Notes: generated by a model not told the origin, from the sequence alone. Shown: positions 7,996-19,143, counted from the first letter of the stretch. The stretch: DNA of 64,000 nt from an uncultured Anaeroplasmataceae bacterium (GCA_947629825.1 CANRFF010000006.1:1-64000); one strand, 5' to 3'. Numbers and translations are program-made.

Positions 7996-8805
7996 TTACT
8001 GTTGGCAGTCGGAACAATAATATGTCGTTCTTCCGCCGATTTTTTCCTTAGTCAGAGTTTTTTGACAAATCGGACATATCGTTTTGGTATGAACTTGCAA
8101 AAAATTCTGATACGTTCCAAAAACGCCCAAAGACGAAGTATAACTTCGAATGGTCGTTCCTTTTTTCGCGATGGCTTCGTTTAAAATCCGCTGACTGCAG
8201 ACGGAAAGATTCTCGACTTCCTCGTAAGAAATATAAAAACCCAATCTTTTCGGAGAAATATGAGCAGCAAACAAAACTTCATCGACATAAATATTCCCAA
8301 GCCCGCAAAGAATTCTTTGATCCAAAAGAATTTCTTTGATCGTTTTTGAGCTTTTGTGAATCATAAGATATAAAGAAGAAATATCCACCGGTTGATTGGC
8401 TTCTTGTCCCAACTTGCTCAAAGGAGGAATTCGAAATAGTTCTTCTTTTTTTCGAAAAACGATTCGGCCGAATTTACGGACATCGTTATAACATAAAGAA
8501 TAGCCGTTATCCAAAAAGAAGATCACATGCGTATGTTTCATCGGGCATTTTGTTTGGGGAAGATAAAAATACTTTCCTTCCATACGAAGATGCGACACCA
8601 TTACTCCGTCTTCGAACTGAAACAACAGATATTTCCCATAACGATTTACATCCAAAATCTTTTTTCCGACAACATTAGTATAAAATACATTTGGATTTTG
8701 GTCAATTATTTTAGGAAAAAAACATTCGATTTTCAAAATTGTCCGTCCGACCACTTGACATTTTAACGTTTGGCGGACAACTTCCACTTCCGGTAATTCG
8801 GGCAT
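7996..8805 (-). CDS. mutM: Formamidopyrimidine-DNA glycosylase
   Basis: MutM (Fpg) removes 8-oxoguanine and formamidopyrimidines from DNA and nicks the abasic site by beta/delta-elimination. The N-terminus MPELPEVEVVRQTL holds the catalytic Pro-2 and Glu-3 and shows that the start is right. The helix-two-turn-helix region has DQRILCGLGNIYVDEVL, and the C-terminal zinc finger has CPICQ and YYCSDCQQ. Length 269 is typical. It starts only two bases after the nitroreductase stop codon and has no strong ribosome binding site, so translation is probably coupled. Confidence 0.96.
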   Translation of the reverse strand: MPELPEVEVVRQTLKCQVVGRTILKIECFFPKIIDQNPNVFYTNVVGKKILDVNRYGKYLLFQFEDGVMVSHLRMEGKYFYLPQTKCPMKHTHVIFFLDNGYSLCYNDVRKFGRIVFRKKEELFRIPPLSKLGQEANQPVDISSLYLMIHKSSKTIKEILLDQRILCGLGNIYVDEVLFAAHISPKRLGFYISYEEVENLSVCSQRILNEAIAKKGTTIRSYTSSLGVFGTYQNFLQVHTKTICPICQKTLTKEKIGGRTTYYCSDCQQ

Positions 8806-8807
8806 TT

Positions 8808-9320
8808 TCAGTACCGATTATGATGAATCATCGACGATTCCAATTTGGAAGCGTCATAAAATGCCTGATCTTCTTTCGGATAACCGAGTGCAACCAAAGA
8901 GAAAGTAAAGGTACCGTTTGACAAATTCAAAAGCCGATTGCATGCTTCGGTTCTTTCCTCAATCGGATAAATTCCGATCCAACAACTTCCCAATCCCATT
9001 GCGGTGGCTCCCAATAAAATATTTTCCGTTGCGGCAGATAAATCCTGAACTTGCATTCTCGGAGTCAAAAGCTCATCCGGATTTTTTCCGATGACCGCAA
9101 GAACCGCCGAACAATTTTTTAAAATCGCCGCTCCCGCAGAAACCGTCGATAACTGTTCGATCAACGACTTATCGTCAATCATGATGTATTCTCTTCCTTT
9201 TTGACGGCGGGCGGAAGGAGCCGCTTCCGCATATCGACATAACTGAAGCAAGTCTTCCTCAGATACCTGTTTTGTCAAATCAAATTTTCTGACACTTCTT
9301 CGATTTAAAATAATATCCAT
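8808..9320 (-). CDS. Nitroreductase family protein
   Basis: This is an FMN-dependent oxidoreductase of the nitroreductase superfamily, 170 residues, within the usual 160-220. The N-terminal FMN phosphate-binding pattern IILNRRSVRKF and the later RRQKGREY and MGLGSCWIGI segments are the family signatures. The subgroup and substrate cannot be told. It is packed between polA and mutM: its GAGGTG site is made of the last codons of polA, and its stop lies two bases before the mutM start, so expression is tied to the DNA repair genes. Whether that reflects an oxidative stress role is inference. Confidence 0.88.
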   Translation of the reverse strand: MDIILNRRSVRKFDLTKQVSEEDLLQLCRYAEAAPSARRQKGREYIMIDDKSLIEQLSTVSAGAAILKNCSAVLAVIGKNPDELLTPRMQVQDLSAATENILLGATAMGLGSCWIGIYPIEERTEACNRLLNLSNGTFTFSLVALGYPKEDQAFYDASKLESSMIHHNRY

Positions 9321-9321
9321 A

Positions 9322-11952
9322 CTATTTCACCTCATACCAATTTTTGCCGAAAGAATCATCAACCAACAAAGGAACGGACAATTCCACCGCATGTTCCATA
9401 TTTTTTCTGACTACTTCTTGTAATTCTTTTTCTTCGCCTTTGAATACTTCGAAAACCAATTCATCGTGTACTTGAATCAACATATGACTTTTCATATTTC
9501 TCCGCCTCAATTCATCGCTCACTTTGATCATGGCGATTTTGATGATGTCTGCCGCACTTCCCTGAATCGGTGCATTCATTGCCATTCGTTTGGCAAATTC
9601 TCTTTGCATATAGATTTTGGAATTGATCTCCGGAATGTAACGAATACGATTTTTGATGGTTTTAACATATTCTTTTTCCTTGCAAGAACGCACAACTTCT
9701 TTCATAAAGATCGGAATTTCCGGATAGACTTCATAATAACGTTGGATAAAATTTTGAGCTTCCGCTTGAGAAATTCCCAAATCCGTCGCCAACCCGAATG
9801 CCGAAATTCCATAAACAATTCCGAAATTAACCGCTTTGGCTCTTCGACGATCTTCACTGGTAATTTCTTCTTTTTTAAAGACTTCTTTGGCGGTTTTCGT
9901 ATGAATATCTTCCTGATGAATAAACGCTTCTTTCAATTTCGTAACCTGAGCCATATCCGCAAGCACTCTTAATTCGATTTGCGAATAGTCTGCCGAATAA
10001 AACTGATTTTCCGGATATTCCGGAATAAACATTTTCCGTATCAGGTGTCCTTCTTCCGTTCGAATCGGAATATTCTGTAAATTCGGTTCGACACTGGAAA
10101 GTCTTCCGGTCGTCGTCAATGCCTGTTGGAAAATCGTATGTACTTTGTGATCTTCATGAATCTGTTCTTTCAATCCCAAAATATAGGTATTGTATAGTTT
10201 CGTTTTCGCCCGATACTCCACAATCAAAGAAATGATCGGATGAGCATTCTGAATCATCTGTAAAATTTCGATATCCGTCGAATAAGTACCGCTCTTTCTT
10301 TTCGGATACGGGATTCCCATTTTTTCAAATAAGATAAAACCCAGTTGTTTTGGCGAGGCGATATTGAAAGATTCTCCGCTGTAAGCATAAATTTGTTCCG
10401 TCAAAGAACGGATGTCCGCTTCCAAAAGTTGTTCCTGTCTTTTTAATTCCTCTTCATCGACTTTCATTCCATCGAATTCCATTTGCGCAAGAACGACAGA
10501 TAACGGCAATTCTATTTCTTTCAACAAAGACAATTGTTCTGTTTTTTTCAATTCTTCCAAAACTTTATCTTTTAAAGCGTAAACGCCATTTGCTTTTTTG
10601 GCAATATGTTGATAAAGCAATTCTTTGGTCGGTAAAGTTCTTTTGGTTCCTTTACCGTAAACCTGCTCATCGTAGTAGACATCTTCATAGCCGAAATGAT
10701 TGGAGACCGTTTTGAATTCTTCTTTTCCGAGCGTCGGATTCAAAATATAACTTGCCAACAACAAATCGAAATCGACGCCTTTCAAATCAAATCCCGATTT
10801 CTTTAAAAGCACCAACCCTCTTTTATAATCGTAAACCGATTTGTGATTCTCCGGATCCGAAAGGAACAGTTGAAAGTCAATGCTTTGGTAAATCATTTCC
10901 GGTTCGATGATAAAAGTTCCCATCGAATTTTTCATTCCGATGGCCAAAAGCGGATTCCGATGATAATTGTAGTCAAATGTTTCGAAAACCAAAGAGGAGT
11001 CATCGACGAGAATTTCTTTGAATCGCAGTGGATCTTGAATGACTTCATATTCACTTTGAACCGTCTTTGTCGCAAGTTCTTCCGATTGATAAGAAACCTC
11101 TCTTAGAAGAGAACGGAATTCCAGTTCCTGATAAAACGCAATCAATTTTTCTCTGTGATATTCTTTGCGGACACAATCTTCCGGACCAATCGTCATCGGA
11201 ACGTCTTTTAAAATCGTTGCCATCTTCTGACATAGTAACGCCGTTTCGTATTCTTCTTGAATTCTTTTGCCGTCAACGCCGGGAATTTCTTCTTTGTGGG
11301 CAATGATTTCTTCCAAAGAGCCATATGTCTGCAGAAGTTTCACGGCCTTTTTTTCGCCGATACCGTTGATTCCCGGAAGATGATCGCTTTTATCTCCCAT
11401 CATTGCTTTTAAATCAATAAACTGATTCACTTGAATTCCGTAACGATCCGAAAATTTTTCCGGCGTATAGTCTTCCAAATCCGTCATTCCTTTTTTGGTT
11501 AAATGAACCGTGGTGGAAGGAGTAATCAACTGTAACAAGTCTTTATCGGAAGAATAAATATCGACATGAAATCCGTTGGTTTCCGCAAGATGAGCCATCG
11601 TGCCGATAATATCATCCGCTTCATAAAGCGACTGTTCATATTGTTTGATGCGCATGATGGTTAAAAATTCTTTGATATACGCAATTTGAACACGGAATTC
11701 CTCCGGCATCGGAGGTCTTCCTTCTTTATAAGATGGCATCCAATCGTGACGAATGGTCTTTTTTCCGGCATCGAATGCCACTAAAATGGCATCATACGGA
11801 CTGTTGATCAAATGATTCATCATACGGACAAAAGAAAAAATCGCATTTGTGTACAGTCCTTTGGAATTGGTCGTCAAACCGCCGACCGAAGCCATTCCGT
11901 AATATGCACGATACATTAAAGAATTTCCGTCTACCAAAATCATCCGTTTCAT
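9322..11952 (-). CDS. polA: DNA polymerase I
   Basis: PolA fills gaps in DNA repair and removes RNA primers. The 5' nuclease domain spans about residues 1-290 (DGNSLMYRAYYG, DADDIIG-type acidic residues in YEADDIIGT, and the HhH GINGIGEKKAVKLL). The 3'-5' exonuclease domain (about 300-465) lacks the catalytic D-x-E: the ExoI site reads FETFDYN, so proofreading is lost, as in other Bacilli. The polymerase domain (about 470-876) has motif A YSADYSQIELRVLA, motif B RRRAKAVNFGIVYG and motif C QVHDELVFE. The ATG overlaps the TGA of the TIGR04076 gene (11949-11952). Confidence 0.97.
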   Translation of the reverse strand: MKRMILVDGNSLMYRAYYGMASVGGLTTNSKGLYTNAIFSFVRMMNHLINSPYDAILVAFDAGKKTIRHDWMPSYKEGRPPMPEEFRVQIAYIKEFLTIMRIKQYEQSLYEADDIIGTMAHLAETNGFHVDIYSSDKDLLQLITPSTTVHLTKKGMTDLEDYTPEKFSDRYGIQVNQFIDLKAMMGDKSDHLPGINGIGEKKAVKLLQTYGSLEEIIAHKEEIPGVDGKRIQEEYETALLCQKMATILKDVPMTIGPEDCVRKEYHREKLIAFYQELEFRSLLREVSYQSEELATKTVQSEYEVIQDPLRFKEILVDDSSLVFETFDYNYHRNPLLAIGMKNSMGTFIIEPEMIYQSIDFQLFLSDPENHKSVYDYKRGLVLLKKSGFDLKGVDFDLLLASYILNPTLGKEEFKTVSNHFGYEDVYYDEQVYGKGTKRTLPTKELLYQHIAKKANGVYALKDKVLEELKKTEQLSLLKEIELPLSVVLAQMEFDGMKVDEEELKRQEQLLEADIRSLTEQIYAYSGESFNIASPKQLGFILFEKMGIPYPKRKSGTYSTDIEILQMIQNAHPIISLIVEYRAKTKLYNTYILGLKEQIHEDHKVHTIFQQALTTTGRLSSVEPNLQNIPIRTEEGHLIRKMFIPEYPENQFYSADYSQIELRVLADMAQVTKLKEAFIHQEDIHTKTAKEVFKKEEITSEDRRRAKAVNFGIVYGISAFGLATDLGISQAEAQNFIQRYYEVYPEIPIFMKEVVRSCKEKEYVKTIKNRIRYIPEINSKIYMQREFAKRMAMNAPIQGSAADIIKIAMIKVSDELRRRNMKSHMLIQVHDELVFEVFKGEEKELQEVVRKNMEHAVELSVPLLVDDSFGKNWYEVK

Positions 11953-12278
11953 TGTTCACACCCTGATTGTTCTTTATTTTCGATTACTTCTATATAAAAA
12001 CTCACCGGCCGAAAGCCGTCATTACAAGAGACCATCGCACTTTGCGAATTTTTCATCCAGCCGTCATAAATATTTTGTCCGCCACACAGCAATGTCATTA
12101 CGAAAGGATATAAAGTCTGCCAGGCACTTTCGCACATTCCTTCCGGTTGAATCAATTGGTCGACCACAAAAACCTGTCCTTCTTGTAAAGAACAAGGAAG
12201 TGTCAAACGGTTTTCGTATTTTTCCGAAAGATCGGTGTAATTTGCTTTTTTCATTACGGTAATTTTACATTCTCTCAT
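11949..12278 (-). CDS. TIGR04076 family protein
   Basis: This is a small (109 aa) protein of the TIGR04076 family, whose function is not known. The family pattern is visible: MRECKITVMKK at the N-terminus, GQVFVVDQ, PEGMCESAW, and LYPFVMTLLCGGQNIYDGWM, with conserved cysteines that may bind a metal. A longer form starting at 12302 is possible, but that ATG has no good ribosome binding site, while ATG 12278 has GAGGTG eight bases upstream. It is the first gene of the polA-dnaI operon and overlaps polA by four bases (ATGA). Confidence 0.85.
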   Translation of the reverse strand: MRECKITVMKKANYTDLSEKYENRLTLPCSLQEGQVFVVDQLIQPEGMCESAWQTLYPFVMTLLCGGQNIYDGWMKNSQSAMVSCNDGFRPVSFYIEVIENKEQSGCEQ

Positions 12279-12282
12279 ACGG

Positions 12283-12293
12283 AGGTCACCTCT
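12283..12293 (-). promoter_or_regulatory. Ribosome binding site inside a short palindrome
   Basis: The 11-base sequence GAGGTGACCTC, a near-perfect palindrome, overlaps the ribosome binding site of the TIGR04076 gene and decides its start at 12278. It could form a weak stem that limits ribosome access; this is inference. Confidence 0.4.
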
Positions 12294-12312
12294 GATTTCC
12301 ATATTTCTTTCT

Positions 12313-12321
12313 ATTATAACA
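12313..12321 (-). promoter_or_regulatory. Extended -10 promoter of the polA-dnaI operon
   Basis: On the minus strand TGTTATAAT (-10 at 12313-12318) lies 34 bases upstream of the chosen start of the first gene. No -35 box of quality is seen. Confidence 0.5.
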
Positions 12322-12360
12322 AAAAAACGACAAAATGGAAAATGAATTTCACAAAAAAGA

Positions 12361-12385
12361 AAAACAAAAAGGGATTTCTCCCTTT
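12361..12385 (-). terminator. Terminator of the hrcA-dnaJ operon
   Basis: On the minus strand AAAGGGA / TCCCTTT closes on GAAA (arms 12379-12385 and 12368-12374) and is followed by a T-rich run. It begins in the dnaJ stop codon. Confidence 0.88.
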
Positions 12386-13505
12386 ATTGAAATAAACTTT
12401 TAAACCGATCCCATGGGGATTTTTTCTCTTTCTTTTGAACGTTTCCCAATTGTTCGAACAACGCTTTTTCCTCATTGGTCAAATTGGTCGGAGTTTCAAC
12501 ATGAACAATGACATATTGATCCCCTCTGGAAGAACCGCCGCTTTTCGGATTTTTCGTTCCTTTGCCACGCAAACGGAATTTGGTCTCGGACTGAGTCCCC
12601 GCAGGAATTTTCAACATCACGGGATCGTCAATCGTCGGAATTTCAATGGAATCTCCCAATGCTGCCTGACTGAAGCTGATCGGAACATTCAATAGGATAT
12701 CGGAACCTTCCCGAATGAAACGTTTATGCGGAGTTACGGTAAACTCAATGAACAAATCTCCCGCAGGTCCGCCGTTGACTCCGGCTTCACCGCAACCGGC
12801 CATTCTTAAAGTCATTCCGGTATCGATTCCGGCAGGAATCGTAACTTCCACATCTTTCGTCCGACGAATCCGGCCTTTGCCGCCACAAGTATCACATTTT
12901 TTCGTAATGATTTTTCCGCTGCCACCGCAATCGGGACAAGTCGTCTGTACCGTGGATTGCCCGAAAATCGTTTGTTGTCTCATAAATACCCGTCCCTGAC
13001 CTTTACATTTCGGGCAGGTTTTAATGTCATTTCGGGAATAAGCCCCCGTACCGCCACAAGCAGTACATTCATCTTCGACTGTCAGGCGAATCTTCTTTTT
13101 ACATCCGTATACCGCTTCTTCGAAACTGATGGTCATTGCCTTTTCCACATCACGTCCTTGTTGAGGACCTGTGCCGGAAGAGGTTCTTCCCCCACCGAAA
13201 AAAGAAGAAAAAATATCTTCAAATCCGCCAAAACCACCGAAACCGCCAAATCCACTACCGGCTCCGCCACTGCCGAATCCCGCCGTCGGATCGTCGAAAC
13301 CATATTGGTCATATCTGGCCTTTTTTTGTTCATCGGATAGCGTGTCATACGCTTCATTGATTTCCTTGAACTTCGCTTCGGCTCCCGGTTCTTTGTTGAC
13401 ATCCGGATGATATTTTTTGGCAAGTTGTCGATAAGCCCTGCGGATTTCGTCTTGACTTGCTCCTTTTTGCAATCCTAATACTTCATAATAATCTCTTTTG
13501 GCCAC
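12384..13505 (-). CDS. dnaJ: Chaperone DnaJ
   Basis: DnaJ (Hsp40) delivers unfolded clients to DnaK and stimulates its ATPase. The J domain is at residues 1-70 with the HPD motif in KKYHPDVNKEPG; a Gly/Phe-rich linker follows (about 75-115). The four C-x-x-C-x-G-x-G zinc repeats lie at about 150-215, and the two substrate-binding beta domains end at residue 373. The start is GTG, five bases from GAGGTG. It is separated from dnaK by 53 bases that hold a hairpin (13521-13547), so its level may be set below that of dnaK. Confidence 0.97.
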   Translation of the reverse strand: MAKRDYYEVLGLQKGASQDEIRRAYRQLAKKYHPDVNKEPGAEAKFKEINEAYDTLSDEQKKARYDQYGFDDPTAGFGSGGAGSGFGGFGGFGGFEDIFSSFFGGGRTSSGTGPQQGRDVEKAMTISFEEAVYGCKKKIRLTVEDECTACGGTGAYSRNDIKTCPKCKGQGRVFMRQQTIFGQSTVQTTCPDCGGSGKIITKKCDTCGGKGRIRRTKDVEVTIPAGIDTGMTLRMAGCGEAGVNGGPAGDLFIEFTVTPHKRFIREGSDILLNVPISFSQAALGDSIEIPTIDDPVMLKIPAGTQSETKFRLRGKGTKNPKSGGSSRGDQYVIVHVETPTNLTNEEKALFEQLGNVQKKEKKSPWDRFKSLFQ

Positions 13506-13520
13506 ATTACCACCTCATAA

Positions 13521-13547
13521 GAAGGAAGGGATCGGTCGGGATCCCTT
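13521..13547 (-). terminator. Hairpin between dnaK and dnaJ, weak or partial terminator
   Basis: On the minus strand AAGGGATC / GATCCCTT (arms 13540-13547 and 13526-13533) with a six-base loop is followed by CCTTCTT, a poor T-run. It probably allows read-through into dnaJ or protects the upstream mRNA. Confidence 0.55.
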
Positions 13548-13558
13548 TCTTTTTTGAA

Positions 13559-15987
<2,429 letters not shown>

Positions 15988-15996
15988 TATCAACAC

Positions 15997-17013
15997 CTAC
16001 CTATTATATAATTTGGTCATACTCTTCGCAACATATTCCAACAGAGGAATCACCGCCCGATAATTCATTCTCGTCGGTCCGACCAAAATAATAGTTCCAT
16101 ATTCGTTTTCACCGATATAATACGGAATCGAAATGATCGAACAAGACTGCAATCCGGAATGATGATTTTCTTTCCCGATATGAATTTTCAATCCGTTACT
16201 GCCCCCGGAAGCCATATCTTTGATTGCTTCTTCGTCAATCGCTTTTAAAATTTGCTGCATCACCTGATAATCCTGAAATTCGGGTTGATTGAACAATCTC
16301 GATAATCCGGAGTCATACGTTTCCGTATTGGAAAACCGGGAAAATCCTTTAATCATAAAATTCAGGATATCGTCTTGAAAATCAACCAATTGTCTGATTC
16401 TCGGTTTCGCCGCCTCTTTGGATAAAACTTCTCTGATTTCGTATACCGAATGATGATACATTGCATTATCAAACATCTGAATAATCCGCAATAAATCTTC
16501 CAGCCGATACCCTTGCGGGATCGTTATTTTCTGCGACTGTACCGCTCCGCTATCCGTAACGATCAACATCACGGCTTCTTTTTCGGAAAGTGGCACGATT
16601 TCCATTTTCATCACTTTCGCAAAATCCGTACTGGACCCCAGGATAATCGCATAATATCCGGTCAATTCACTGATGAAATCGGCAATTTTTTGAAGAGTTT
16701 CTTCTTTGGTCAGTTTGGCATTGTCCAAAATCTCATCCAAATATTTGAAATATTCCAAAACGGAATCGTCCCGAATAATCAAATGATCCACATAGTAACG
16801 ATACCCCAACTCCGAAGGAATTCTTCCGGAAGAAGTGTGTGTTTTTTCCAAATACCCTTTCTCTTCCAGACTTTGCATATCATAACGAATCGTCGCCGAT
16901 GAAAAATCCAAATAAGGTTTTTCCGTCAATGATTTCGAGCCGATCGGCTCATTACTGGTGACATACTCTTCCAAAATGGCTTTCAAAATCAGCTTCTGTC
17001 GATCTGATAACAC
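15997..17013 (-). CDS. hrcA: Heat-inducible transcription repressor HrcA
   Basis: HrcA represses class I heat-shock genes by binding CIRCE operators; GroE keeps it active. The N-terminal winged helix (LSDRQKLILKAILEEYV, then PIGSKSLTEKP and SSATIRYDMQSLEEKGYL) spans about residues 1-75; a GAF-like domain and the dimerising insert follow to residue 338. The start is GTG at 17013, six bases from GAGGTG; reading further upstream gives residues not found in HrcA. The operon order hrcA-grpE-dnaK-dnaJ is standard for Bacilli. A perfect sigma-A promoter and two CIRCE-like repeats lie upstream. Confidence 0.97.
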   Translation of the reverse strand: MLSDRQKLILKAILEEYVTSNEPIGSKSLTEKPYLDFSSATIRYDMQSLEEKGYLEKTHTSSGRIPSELGYRYYVDHLIIRDDSVLEYFKYLDEILDNAKLTKEETLQKIADFISELTGYYAIILGSSTDFAKVMKMEIVPLSEKEAVMLIVTDSGAVQSQKITIPQGYRLEDLLRIIQMFDNAMYHHSVYEIREVLSKEAAKPRIRQLVDFQDDILNFMIKGFSRFSNTETYDSGLSRLFNQPEFQDYQVMQQILKAIDEEAIKDMASGGSNGLKIHIGKENHHSGLQSCSIISIPYYIGENEYGTIILVGPTRMNYRAVIPLLEYVAKSMTKLYNR

Positions 17014-17029
17014 AACTTTCACCTCTTTT

Positions 17030-17054
17030 TTGCACTCTTTTTCCCATAGTGCAA
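17030..17054. promoter_or_regulatory. Second CIRCE-like inverted repeat, between -10 box and hrcA start
   Basis: TTGCACTC, nine bases, TAGTGCAA. The arms match at 7 of 8 positions and the spacing of nine is that of CIRCE, but each arm lacks one base relative to TTAGCACTC/GAGTGCTAA. It lies in the transcribed leader of hrcA. It may be a second HrcA site. Confidence 0.55.
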
Positions 17055-17058
17055 TTCT

Positions 17059-17087
17059 ATTATAAACCATTCCTTTGGCACTGTCAA
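17059..17087 (-). promoter_or_regulatory. Sigma-A promoter of hrcA-grpE-dnaK-dnaJ
   Basis: On the minus strand TTGACA (17082-17087) and TATAAT (17059-17064) are both perfect and are 17 bases apart. The CIRCE element overlaps the -35 box. Confidence 0.93.
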
Positions 17088-17101
17088 CTAAAAAGTGCTA
17101 A
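17075..17101. promoter_or_regulatory. CIRCE operator (HrcA binding site)
   Basis: TTGGCACTG, nine bases, AAGTGCTAA. This fits the CIRCE consensus TTAGCACTC-N9-GAGTGCTAA with two mismatches in the left arm and one in the right. It covers the -35 box of the hrcA promoter. Confidence 0.92.
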
Positions 17102-17139
17102 AAATAATAAGATCGATTATATTTTATGTACAATCGATC
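17101..17139 (-). terminator. Terminator after the MBL-fold gene
   Basis: On the minus strand GATCGATT / AATCGATC (arms 17132-17139 and 17111-17118) is followed by a T-rich run. It separates the MBL gene from the hrcA promoter. Confidence 0.75.
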
Positions 17140-17189
17140 CGTTTTTATACTTTTTATTTTCATTTCAACGCAAATTCCCAATCCGAAAA

Positions 17190-17801
17190 TCACTTCAGTT
17201 TCAGATAAGGATTGTTCTTTCGTTCCCATTTCCAAGTGGTCGCCTCATCGTGTCCCGGAAAAATCTTTACCGTATCGTCCAAAAAAGCAGCCAGTTTTTT
17301 CAAACTGTTTTTCATCTTAAAGGCATCGCCCGTCGGAAAATCCGTTCGCCCGATACTGTTTTTAAACAAAGTATCTCCGCTGAACAAAAAGCGATTCCAT
17401 AGAAAACAAACGCTTCCGATCGTATGACCGGGAGTGTGAATGACGCGAATCGAGAAATCCGCCAAATGCAATATTTGTTCGTCTTTGATCGGACGAATGT
17501 CGATCTGTTCCTTGGAAAACGGCAATTTCAAATTCATCAACCGATACAAAGAGCGACAATCGTCTTCCAAAAAGGAAAGTTCCTGTTCATGAATAAAAAC
17601 AGGTACATCGAAATATCTGATTCCGTCGATATGATCGATATGACCGTGGGTCAATAAAATCGCTACGACTTCATATTCGTTTTTGATTTTCAGTGCCGTC
17701 TGTTCAAAGTCCAGCCCCGGATCCACGATAATACATTTTCCGGAAGAAGAAAGCAGATAGGTATTGGTTTCAAAGGCTCCGCCCGTATATTTTTCAATCA
17801 T
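17190..17801 (-). CDS. MBL-fold metallo-hydrolase, glyoxalase II-like
   Basis: This is a metallo-beta-lactamase-fold hydrolase of the hydroxyacylglutathione hydrolase-like (YcbL/YqgX) group. Metal ligands are in LTHGHIDHIDGI near residue 55, HTPGHTIGSVCF near 123, SGDTLF near 145 and PGHDEATT near 185. Proteins of this group hydrolyse thioesters or similar compounds; the substrate is not known. The ATG at 17801 is chosen since AGGTG lies five bases upstream; the longer frame would run through the rpmG terminator. Length 203 is typical. Confidence 0.9.
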   Translation of the reverse strand: MIEKYTGGAFETNTYLLSSSGKCIIVDPGLDFEQTALKIKNEYEVVAILLTHGHIDHIDGIRYFDVPVFIHEQELSFLEDDCRSLYRLMNLKLPFSKEQIDIRPIKDEQILHLADFSIRVIHTPGHTIGSVCFLWNRFLFSGDTLFKNSIGRTDFPTGDAFKMKNSLKKLAAFLDDTVKIFPGHDEATTWKWERKNNPYLKLK

Positions 17802-17815
17802 AATTTCACCTATAA

Positions 17816-17838
17816 AAGAAAAAAGCTTTTTCAAGCTT
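17816..17838 (-). terminator. Terminator of rpmG
   Basis: On the minus strand AAGCTT / AAGCTT (arms 17833-17838 and 17823-17828) is followed by TTTTC. The stem is short but begins in the rpmG stop codon. Confidence 0.65.
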
Positions 17839-17986
17839 ATTTTTTCTCCTTATGTATCGTATGCTTACGGCAATGAGGACAATATTTTTTAATCTCCATT
17901 CTTTCAGGAGTTGTCTTCTTGTTTTTGTCTGTATAGTAATTTTCATTTTTGCATTCAGAACAAACCAACTTTACTAAATCACGCAT
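17837..17986 (-). CDS. rpmG: 50S ribosomal protein L33
   Basis: L33 is a small zinc-ribbon protein of the large ribosomal subunit. The 49-residue sequence has the two cysteine pairs LVCSEC and [14 protein letters not shown] and so is of the zinc-binding (C+) type. The ATG at 17986 fits the family start [15 protein letters not shown] lies upstream. It is an isolated gene with its own terminator. Confidence 0.97.
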   Translation of the reverse strand: MRDLVKLVCSECKNENYYTDKNKKTTPERMEIKKYCPHCRKHTIHKEKK

Positions 17987-18077
17987 TTTTATCCCTCCAG
18001 ACTTCAAGATCGGTTCCTTGAAAATTATAACAAAAAAAAATATTTTATGCAACCATATTTTGATATTTTTTCTTCTA

Positions 18078-18086
18078 TGATATAAT
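18078..18086 (+). promoter_or_regulatory. Extended -10 promoter of ispG
   Basis: TGATATAAT at 18078-18086 lies 16 bases upstream of the ATG at 18103, which leaves a leader of about ten bases with the GGTGA ribosome binding site. Confidence 0.55.
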
Positions 18087-18102
18087 ATTTACGGTGATTT
18101 GT

Positions 18103-19143
18103 ATGACAACAAGAGACAAAACAAATTCATTTTCGGTCGGGAACTTAACTTACGGCGGGAATTCTCATATTTATATCCAAAGTATGTGCAATACTCCTAC
18201 CAAAGATGTCAAAGCCACCGTCAGCCAAATTTTAAAACTCGAAAAATACGGATGCGAAATCATCAGAGTTGCCGTTTTGGATCAAAAAGACGCTTCTTGT
18301 CTGGCTCAGATAAAAAAACAAATTCATATTCCTTTGGTCGCAGACATTCATTTCGATCCGAATCTGGCGCTCATCGCCATCGAACAGGGAATCGATAAAC
18401 TCCGTCTGAATCCCGGAAATATCACCGATCCGGTTAAAATTAAAGAAATCGTCTTAAAATGCAAAGAAAAAAAGATTCCGATCCGCATCGGAGTCAATGC
18501 GGGTTCTCTTCCCAAAGATATCTCCGCTCCTACTGCCGAACATATGATTGAAGCGGCCAAAAGACATATCCGGATTCTGGAAGAACTGCAATTTCACGAT
18601 ATCAGTTTGTCGTTAAAGGCATCGAATATCGATTTGACCATTCAGGCCTACAAACTGGCCGCAAATACTTTTTCCTATCCTTTGCATATCGGAATTACCG
18701 AAGCGGGGACGATGTTGAAAGGAGCCATCAAATCCGGTATCGGAATCTCCAGAATTCTGGAGATGGGAATCGGCAATACCATTCGTGTTTCTTTGACGGA
18801 CGATCCCGTTTATGAAGTCATCGCAGCCAAGGAAATTTTAAAAAATTTACATTTGATGTCCGAAGAAACCACCTTTACTTCTTGTCCGACATGCGGCAGA
18901 ACCCAATATGATATGATTCCCATTGCGAAAGAAATCGAATCTTATCTGGATACCGTGCATAAAAAAATTCATGTGGCGGTGATGGGATGTGCCGTTAACG
19001 GCCCCGGTGAAGCCAAAGAAGCCGATTTGGGTGTGGCCGGAGGCAAAGGAGAGGCTCTTCTTTTCAAAAAAGGAGTCGTCGTTGGAAAAATCAAAGCGGA
19101 AGAAATCATTCCCGTCTTAAAAAAAGAAATCGATGAATTTTAA
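18103..19143 (+). CDS. ispG: 4-hydroxy-3-methylbut-2-en-1-yl diphosphate synthase (flavodoxin)
   Basis: IspG (GcpE) is a [4Fe-4S] enzyme of the MEP isoprenoid pathway that converts methylerythritol cyclodiphosphate to HMBPP. The TIM-barrel part (about residues 1-250) has the N-terminal IQSMCNTPTKDV and DIHFDPNLAL motifs. The cluster ligands are in CPTCGRTQYDM (two cysteines) and GCAVNGPGEA (one). Length 346 is normal for the bacterial type without insertion. The start is ATG 18103 with GGTGA upstream; GTG at 18094 would use up that site. It shows that the organism uses the MEP and not the mevalonate pathway, at least in part. Confidence 0.96.
   Translation: MTTRDKTNSFSVGNLTYGGNSHIYIQSMCNTPTKDVKATVSQILKLEKYGCEIIRVAVLDQKDASCLAQIKKQIHIPLVADIHFDPNLALIAIEQGIDKLRLNPGNITDPVKIKEIVLKCKEKKIPIRIGVNAGSLPKDISAPTAEHMIEAAKRHIRILEELQFHDISLSLKASNIDLTIQAYKLAANTFSYPLHIGITEAGTMLKGAIKSGIGISRILEMGIGNTIRVSLTDDPVYEVIAAKEILKNLHLMSEETTFTSCPTCGRTQYDMIPIAKEIESYLDTVHKKIHVAVMGCAVNGPGEAKEADLGVAGGKGEALLFKKGVVVGKIKAEEIIPVLKKEIDEF

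Noticed and set aside
16999-17070. N-terminal extension of HrcA beginning at 17070
   Set aside because: It passes through the CIRCE-like repeat and the ribosome binding site; GTG 17013 fits both spacing and family N-terminus.
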